Below, in pieces: positions 8,119 to 11,898 of a DNA stretch of 11,898 bases. How positions within the stretch are numbered: the stretch's first letter is position 1; the number at the start of each line of letters is the position of its first letter. The stretch lies in contig CADAGG010000023.1 of NCBI GenBank assembly GCA_902787415.1, positions 1-11,898 of the forward strand, written 5' to 3'. The stretch comes from a methanogenic archaeon (GTDB lineage Archaea > Thermoplasmatota > Thermoplasmata > Methanomassiliicoccales > Methanomethylophilaceae). The notes beneath the pieces were generated by a model that was not told where the DNA came from, ran no database searches, and saw only the letters and a list, made by a program, of their open reading frames with translations. Position numbers and translations under genes: made by a program.

Positions 8119-10226
8119 ACGAGGACGTCAGGATCACCCTGCCCATGACCGCCACCAGGTTCTCCTTCACGGCGGACTACCTCGAGAAGAAGAGGGCGTC
8201 CGGACTGGAGTACATGCTCCTGAAGATGATCGGTTACGGCGAGGAGACCTCCGCCGACCTGAAGATCTCCGACGTGCTGAGCATCTTCTCCGTGTCCCTC
8301 GACCTGCTCCCCTTCATCATCGGCGAGATCAGGCAGCTGGAGGAGAGGAACATGGTCCGCGTGGAGACCGAGGGGCTCAGCAAGAACACCTCCATCAAGA
8401 GGATCAAGATCAGGCCCGAGGCGAGGCCCTTCTACGACTCCGGCTTCGTCACCGACAGGAACGGCACCGTCGACGAGAGGATGCTGTTCTTCCCCTCGAG
8501 GACCGTCAGGTTCGAGAAGGGCAGGGACATGGAGGAGCTCCGCCCCATGAGGGTCGTCGCCCACGTCGACCCCGAGGAGCTTACCGGCTTCGTCAGGTCC
8601 CACAAGGGATACTTCAAGCTCTCCGAGAACGCAGAGGTCAAGCCCGCCAAGGTCAAGCGCGAGAAGAAGGACTCCGAGGGGAAGGTCGTCGAGGCGGGCG
8701 AGAAGTCGTTCAAGTACGCCCAGCCGGTCTACCTGTACTTCGACATCCCCACCGGCCGCTTCGAGGTCAATGCCGACGCGTCGGGTATCGACATGGAGGC
8801 GTTCTCCAAGGACTTCACCGGCGACGACATCCTCAAGGCCGTGGACAAGGAGACCTTCAGGTTCAACCCCGCCAACAAGTTCGAGGTGAAGACCTGGACC
8901 TCGGTCCCTCCCGAGGGGCTGACACAATGCGTCCTGCCCAAGGACTTCCAGACCCCGGAGGGCCTCTTCCTCTACGGAAGCAACCTCAAGAACGTGCAGG
9001 ATCCCGTAAGTGCCAGACTGCCCGAGGAGATAGGCTGCGACGCCGTCGTCATCGAGCAGCCCTCGGTAGGTTACAAGTACTGGTTCACCAGGCGGGAAAT
9101 CTCCGTCAAGGGATTCGAGGGCACCCGCACCGGCGAGGTCATCGCGGTGCAGAAGATCAACGGATGGGAGATCAGGAAGTGCATCCAGGCGGCCACCGCC
9201 AACCTGCACATGTCCGACAGCGACCTCGACAGGCTGAACAAGATCTCCCGCAGGACCCGCGACCCCGCCCTGTTCTCCGACAGGATCGCCGCCCACCTCA
9301 AGGACGGGGACCTGGACAAGCTCAGGGAGACCCTCAACAGCCTCAACAAGCTCGACTCCAAGATCTGGAGACCCAACCTGGAGGCCGATCTGGAGGACAT
9401 CCTGTGCGACAGGGTCAACCGCAGCGTCGACATGAAGTACGTCTTCGACTTCTTCGACATCTGCCTCAGGAGAGGATTCGTCCTCGAGGGCAAGAAGCTC
9501 ATCGAGATCCTCATGAAGAGGCAGAAGCTGATCAACGTGGCCGACTGGGCGCTGGTCAACGGAATAGGCAGATATACCGTGCTGGCACAATCGGGTCTCG
9601 CCCGCTCCGTGATGAAGACCATCATGAAGCACGAGACCATCTCGGCGGAATCCGACTTCTGCAAGTCGGTGGTCCTGGCGGCGGATTCGTTCAAGGCCGT
9701 CAAGACCCACACCAACATCTTCGCCTCCGCCAAGTACGACTGCAAGCTCGAGCTCATCACCCCCGATACCTCCAAGATACTCGTCCACGCCTTCGACGAC
9801 CTCTACTCCTCCCTGGAGGAGATCGAGAAGCAGTACCCGGTGATCGCCACCAACGACGACTACCTCGAACTGCTGAGGCTCAAGCCCATCTACGCCACCG
9901 TGGCGGGCATGGCACGCTCCAAGAAGCAGCTGAAGAACCGCCGCGACATACAGGCAGAGGAGAACACCCTGCTGTTCGTCACCGCCCTGTGGAAGAGGTT
10001 CTGCTCCGTCATGGACGCCGGCCTCGGCACCTCCGACGACGATTCCCGCATAGCGGCCATCGACAGCATCTCCACGGTCAAGGCCGACGACAGGAAGGCG
10101 CTCCGCGAGTTCGCCTCGGAATACCGCGAGATCGTCCGCCACGACGTCACCCGCAGGATCGAGAAGAACCTCCGCCGGAAGTGGGTCGGAGCGGTGTTCG
10201 CCCTGGAGGAGAACGGGGTCTCCTGA
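8115..10226 (+). CDS. unrecognised protein, putative winged-helix N-terminus; helicase partner
   Basis: A 703-residue soluble protein of no family I can name. Residues about 28-105 look like a winged helix-turn-helix: a helix at LEYMLLKMIG, a second at ISDVLSIFSV, a recognition-like helix at LDLLPFIIGEIRQLEERNM, then a beta wing (VRVETEG...IKRIKIRPEA). The middle (about 110-355) is strand-rich, with a lysine-rich linker (177-200). The rest (about 365-690) is mostly helical and may form alpha-solenoid-like repeats, ending in a basic helix (RIEKNLRRKW, 681-690). I see no HKD phospholipase-D, PD-(D/E)xK, HNH or Walker motif, so no catalytic role is proposed. The start is set by an ideal ribosome binding site and the four-base overlap with the helicase gene. 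It most likely acts as a nucleic-acid-binding or regulatory partner of the helicase; this is inferred from context. Confidence 0.85.
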   Translation: MNEDVRITLPMTATRFSFTADYLEKKRASGLEYMLLKMIGYGEETSADLKISDVLSIFSVSLDLLPFIIGEIRQLEERNMVRVETEGLSKNTSIKRIKIRPEARPFYDSGFVTDRNGTVDERMLFFPSRTVRFEKGRDMEELRPMRVVAHVDPEELTGFVRSHKGYFKLSENAEVKPAKVKREKKDSEGKVVEAGEKSFKYAQPVYLYFDIPTGRFEVNADASGIDMEAFSKDFTGDDILKAVDKETFRFNPANKFEVKTWTSVPPEGLTQCVLPKDFQTPEGLFLYGSNLKNVQDPVSARLPEEIGCDAVVIEQPSVGYKYWFTRREISVKGFEGTRTGEVIAVQKINGWEIRKCIQAATANLHMSDSDLDRLNKISRRTRDPALFSDRIAAHLKDGDLDKLRETLNSLNKLDSKIWRPNLEADLEDILCDRVNRSVDMKYVFDFFDICLRRGFVLEGKKLIEILMKRQKLINVADWALVNGIGRYTVLAQSGLARSVMKTIMKHETISAESDFCKSVVLAADSFKAVKTHTNIFASAKYDCKLELITPDTSKILVHAFDDLYSSLEEIEKQYPVIATNDDYLELLRLKPIYATVAGMARSKKQLKNRRDIQAEENTLLFVTALWKRFCSVMDAGLGTSDDDSRIAAIDSISTVKADDRKALREFASEYREIVRHDVTRRIEKNLRRKWVGAVFALEENGVS

Positions 10227-10243
10227 GGGGTTCCTCCCCTCGG
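10222..10243 (+). other. hairpin overlapping the stop of the winged-helix gene
   Basis: GAGGGG (10225-10230) pairs with CCCCTC (10236-10241) around TTCCT, and CC/GG extends the stem past a bulged T. The stem contains part of the TGA stop codon. No T tract follows, so it may slow ribosomes, mark an mRNA 3' end or be processed, rather than terminate transcription by itself. Confidence 0.4.
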
Positions 10244-10293
10244 GAAAACCATGTTCGGAGAATCGTTATTAGTCTGCGATTCCTTCCGTACAT

Positions 10294-10300
10294 GAGGAGA
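10294..10300 (+). promoter_or_regulatory. ribosome binding site of the 99-residue gene
   Basis: GAGGAGA lies five bases before the ATG at 10306, a normal spacing, and supports this small frame over the overlapping alternative frames. A weak AT-rich motif (CGTTATTAG, about 10264-10272) roughly 40 bases before the ATG could be a promoter of its own. Confidence 0.6.
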
Positions 10301-10305
10301 GAGAA

Positions 10306-10605
10306 ATGGCATCGTGGTCGTTGAAGAAACCCGAACTTTTGGAGGTCAGCGAAAGCTCCCTCAGGATCATCAGGAACAACCTCGACAACATCGGAATCTC
10401 GATCCCCCTCAAAGAGGCGGACGAGAAGAAGATCTTCGAGTGGGCCATCAGGCAGAAGGAGCACTGCACCGAGAAGGAATGCTCCCTGGTCGGCACCGGC
10501 TACACCTTCGAAGAGCTCAATCTCCTCATGAGCGAATTCAGTCCTTATGACGACAAGGCCATCAGTTTCGCGAGACTGAACAGGCGCCTCGAAGGCAAGG
10601 AGTGA
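10306..10605 (+). CDS. small unrecognised protein (99 residues)
   Basis: A small, charged, probably helical protein of no recognised family. It has no signal peptide or membrane segment. A short HCTEKEC element (residues 53-59) holds two cysteines and a histidine, too few for a standard zinc finger alone but enough to bind metal in a dimer. The surrounding helices (about 17-28, 36-52, 67-77, 84-95) suggest a compact bundle. Codon use matches the upstream genes (GAG, AAG, CTC, ATC rich), which supports a real gene. It starts 79 bases after the winged-helix gene on the same strand and has its own good ribosome binding site, so it may be the third gene of the operon or separately expressed. A GC-rich hairpin follows its stop. 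Confidence 0.75.
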   Translation: MASWSLKKPELLEVSESSLRIIRNNLDNIGISIPLKEADEKKIFEWAIRQKEHCTEKECSLVGTGYTFEELNLLMSEFSPYDDKAISFARLNRRLEGKE

Positions 10606-10615
10606 AGATTGGAGG

Positions 10616-10635
10616 GCCGGGGTTGGCGCCCCGGC
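10616..10635 (+). terminator. GC-rich hairpin after the 99-residue gene
   Basis: GCCGGGG (10616-10622) pairs perfectly with CCCCGGC (10629-10635) around a six-base loop, starting 11 bases after the TGA. The downstream bases are A-rich rather than T-rich, so it is not a classical intrinsic terminator, but it plausibly marks the 3' end of the helicase operon transcript. Confidence 0.45.
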
Positions 10636-10656
10636 AGAGGAAAACAAATCAGTTTG

Positions 10657-10667
10657 ACTGTTACAGT
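10657..10667. promoter_or_regulatory. small palindrome, possible operator
   Basis: ACTG-TTA-CAGT is a perfect 4+4 inverted repeat in AT-rich DNA just upstream of the first of several TATA-like boxes. It could bind a dimeric regulator, but short palindromes arise by chance and no second copy was seen nearby. Confidence 0.2.
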
Positions 10668-10773
10668 AATCCCTCCGCTAGTATATAAATGTGGTTATAT
10701 CATCCATCCATCAGGCGAAAATTATAAATAAGGTCGGATGAAAAATTAATCCATTGTATTCAATTGCATTTTC

Positions 10774-10780
10774 TATATAA
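10774..10780 (+). promoter_or_regulatory. TATA box of the second LRR gene
   Basis: TATATAA inside TTCTATATAAAC lies 37 bases before the ATG at 10811, the same spacing as at the transporter gene, predicting a nearly leaderless transcript. Two more AT-rich candidates, TATATAAAT (about 10682-10690) and AATTATAAATAA (about 10719-10730), lie farther upstream in the same 205-base intergenic region, which otherwise shows no coding frame. Confidence 0.5.
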
Positions 10781-10810
10781 ACAAAGCACGAATATGTTCG
10801 AAATCCAAAC

Positions 10811-10900
10811 ATGTCCGTAAATAGGTTGGTCGCAACATGGCAAAAATCGTCCATATAGCGACTGCGAAGATACTTCTACGGCGAGGACGATGGGACTCCC
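10811..10900 (+). other. possible N-terminal extension of the LRR gene, interrupted by one in-frame TAG
   Basis: The frame of the LRR gene extends upstream of 10901 through Tyr-Phe-Tyr-Gly-Glu-Asp-Asp-Gly-Thr-Pro, which reads like real protein, to a single TAG at 10856-10858, and beyond it to an ATG at 10811. That ATG sits 37 bases after a TATA box and has no Shine-Dalgarno site, as at the transporter gene. If TAG is read as pyrrolysine, the protein gains 30 residues. Alternatives are a start at 10901, or a start at 10837 (MAKIVHIATAK in another frame) joined by a one-base frameshift near 10868. The evidence does not decide between them. Confidence 0.35.
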
Positions 10901-11898
10901 ATGGAGCCTGTCTTCGAAGGAGCGGACATTTCTTGGGAGATCCGTGACGACACCCTCTATCTGCGCGGCAAGGGGGACATGACCTTCCTCCGCGACGAGG
11001 AGAAGGACAGGCTCGACATCCCGTGGTACTACGAGGACTTCACCCGGGTATCATTCGAAGGCAACATCACCTCCATCGGCCCCGAGGCATTCCACACCTC
11101 GGACCTGGTGGAGATCGACATCCCCGATTCGGTGGAGCACATCGACGCTCTCGCTTTCTGCTCCTGCAGGTCGCTGGAGAAGGTCAGTTTCGGGCGCCAC
11201 CTGAGGTCCATAGGCGGATACGCCTTCGAGGACTGCGTCAAACTGAGGAGGGTCGTCCTCGGAGGATGCGTGGAGGTCATCGACTACTGCTGCTTCGAGG
11301 GATGCTCGTCGCTGATCTCCTTCGAGACCTCGCCGGTCCTCCGTTCCGTGGGGGAGAGGGCGTTCTTCGGCTGCTCGTCGCTGGTGAGGATTTCCCTCAC
11401 CGAGAAGGTGCTCCGCGTGGCGGGCAATCCCTTCGCGGGATGCTCCTCCATGAAGGAGATAGAGGTGAGCCCGTTCAGCTCCGTGTACTCCTCGGCGGAC
11501 GGCGTCCTCTACAACCGCCCCCGCTCCGTGCTCATATCCGTGCCCGGCGGCACCGAAGGTGCATTCACCGTGCCCGATTCCGTGGTCGAGATCGGGAGGG
11601 ATGCCTTCCGCGGCAGCAGGGTCGCCTCGGTCGTCATCCCCGCAACGGTGAGATCGATCGATGTCGCTGCTTTCAAGGACTGCAGGGAGCTTCGTTCGGT
11701 CACCATCGCCCATGAGGAGGCCCGCCACGGAGTGCGCTTCAGGGACAGGATCCTGAAGGGGGAGATGTTCTGCGGATGCTCCTCTCTGGAGGAGGTCGTC
11801 CTGCCCGAGGACCTGGAGACCGTCGAGTTCGGTGCCTTCGAAGGATGCTCTTCCCTGAGGGCCTTGAGGATACCCGCGTCGGTCGAGCGGATCAACGA
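10901..11898 (+). CDS. BspA-type LRR protein, 3' end outside the window
   Basis: At least 332 residues are present, with no stop before the right edge. The frame starts safely at the ATG at 10901. Residues 9-60 form the BspA-type N-terminal segment (ISWEIRDDTLYLRGKGDM, then IPWYY), as in the first LRR protein. At least ten LRR_5 units follow (ITSIGPEAF, LRSIGGYAF, VEIGRDAF and so on), many ending GCSSL, with one DGVLYN spacer unit at about 186-225. No signal peptide is visible from this start or from the possible upstream extension, so the product may be cytoplasmic, unlike the first LRR protein; a C-terminal anchor could still lie beyond the window. Codon use is strongly GC-biased like the helicase operon and unlike the first LRR gene, so the two are probably not a recent duplication. 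The role is unknown; a binding or scaffold function is inferred from the fold. Confidence 0.85.
   Translation, partial: MEPVFEGADISWEIRDDTLYLRGKGDMTFLRDEEKDRLDIPWYYEDFTRVSFEGNITSIGPEAFHTSDLVEIDIPDSVEHIDALAFCSCRSLEKVSFGRHLRSIGGYAFEDCVKLRRVVLGGCVEVIDYCCFEGCSSLISFETSPVLRSVGERAFFGCSSLVRISLTEKVLRVAGNPFAGCSSMKEIEVSPFSSVYSSADGVLYNRPRSVLISVPGGTEGAFTVPDSVVEIGRDAFRGSRVASVVIPATVRSIDVAAFKDCRELRSVTIAHEEARHGVRFRDRILKGEMFCGCSSLEEVVLPEDLETVEFGAFEGCSSLRALRIPASVERIN

Noticed and set aside
7764..10142. Long open frame of 792 codons on the minus strand opposite the winged-helix gene
   Set aside because: It is a shadow produced by the strong GC bias at third codon positions. The translation is low-complexity (Gly, Val, Leu, Asp, Glu rich) with no motifs, and the plus-strand genes have ribosome binding sites and, in the helicase, intact motifs.
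8115..10226. Possible nuclease partner (phospholipase-D HKD, PD-(D/E)xK or HNH) to make a known defence pair
   Set aside because: No paired HxK motifs, no PD-(D/E)xK pattern and no HNH core could be found in the 703 residues, so assigning a Mokosh-like or restriction identity would be invention.
10837..10947. Separate short gene starting at the ATG at 10837 (36 codons, MAKIVHIATAK...)
   Set aside because: It ends within the LRR coding sequence, its later residues are an out-of-frame reading of the LRR gene and the upstream ribosome binding site is poor; it is mentioned only as a possible frameshifted start.
1..11898. tRNA, rRNA, CRISPR array, insertion sequence or integration site
   Set aside because: No cloverleaf with a TTCRA arm, no evenly spaced direct repeats with spacers, no transposase or integrase frame, and no terminal inverted repeats were seen on either strand.

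Overview
The window looks archaeal. TATA boxes (TTTATATA-type, AT-rich boxes about 37 bases before start codons) replace bacterial -35/-10 signals. Several genes have no Shine-Dalgarno site and look nearly leaderless, while genes inside the operon carry strong GGAGG-type sites. High-GC coding sequence, BspA-type leucine-rich-repeat proteins with a Listeria-Bacteroides (InlB B) repeat, and exclusive use of TGA as stop in all five complete genes together suggest a host-associated Thermoplasmata/Methanomassiliicoccales methanogen. That placement is inference; no ribosomal or methanogenesis marker is present.

Layout. Bases 1-152 are non-coding and rich in inverted repeats. Bases 153-2216 (minus) encode a secreted, membrane-anchored BspA-type LRR protein. 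It diverges from an MFS transporter (2343-3680, plus) of the NaiP/metabolite:H+ symporter type, and one TATA-like box may serve both. A clear TATA box at 3699-3709 starts a second plus-strand unit: a 1445-residue Upf1-like superfamily 1 helicase (3781-8118) overlapping by ATGA with a 703-residue unrecognised protein that has a putative winged-helix N-terminus (8115-10226). A 99-residue unrecognised protein follows (10306-10605), with its own ribosome binding site and a GC-rich hairpin after its stop. An AT-rich intergenic stretch (10606-10810) with several TATA-like boxes leads into a second LRR protein that runs off the right edge. Upstream of that gene's first usable ATG is an in-frame extension that begins at an ATG with ideal TATA spacing but is interrupted by one TAG codon. 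In a pyrrolysine-using archaeon this could be a sense codon; otherwise it marks a decayed 5' end or a shorter gene.

How the genes fit together. The helicase and the winged-helix protein are translationally coupled and should act together. The helicase resembles the Upf1-like helicases of nucleic-acid-processing and defence modules but has a very large coiled-coil insertion and an unrecognised N-terminal half, and I cannot match the pair to a named system. This is the best candidate for an undescribed system here. The LRR proteins and the transporter appear to be neighbours rather than partners.
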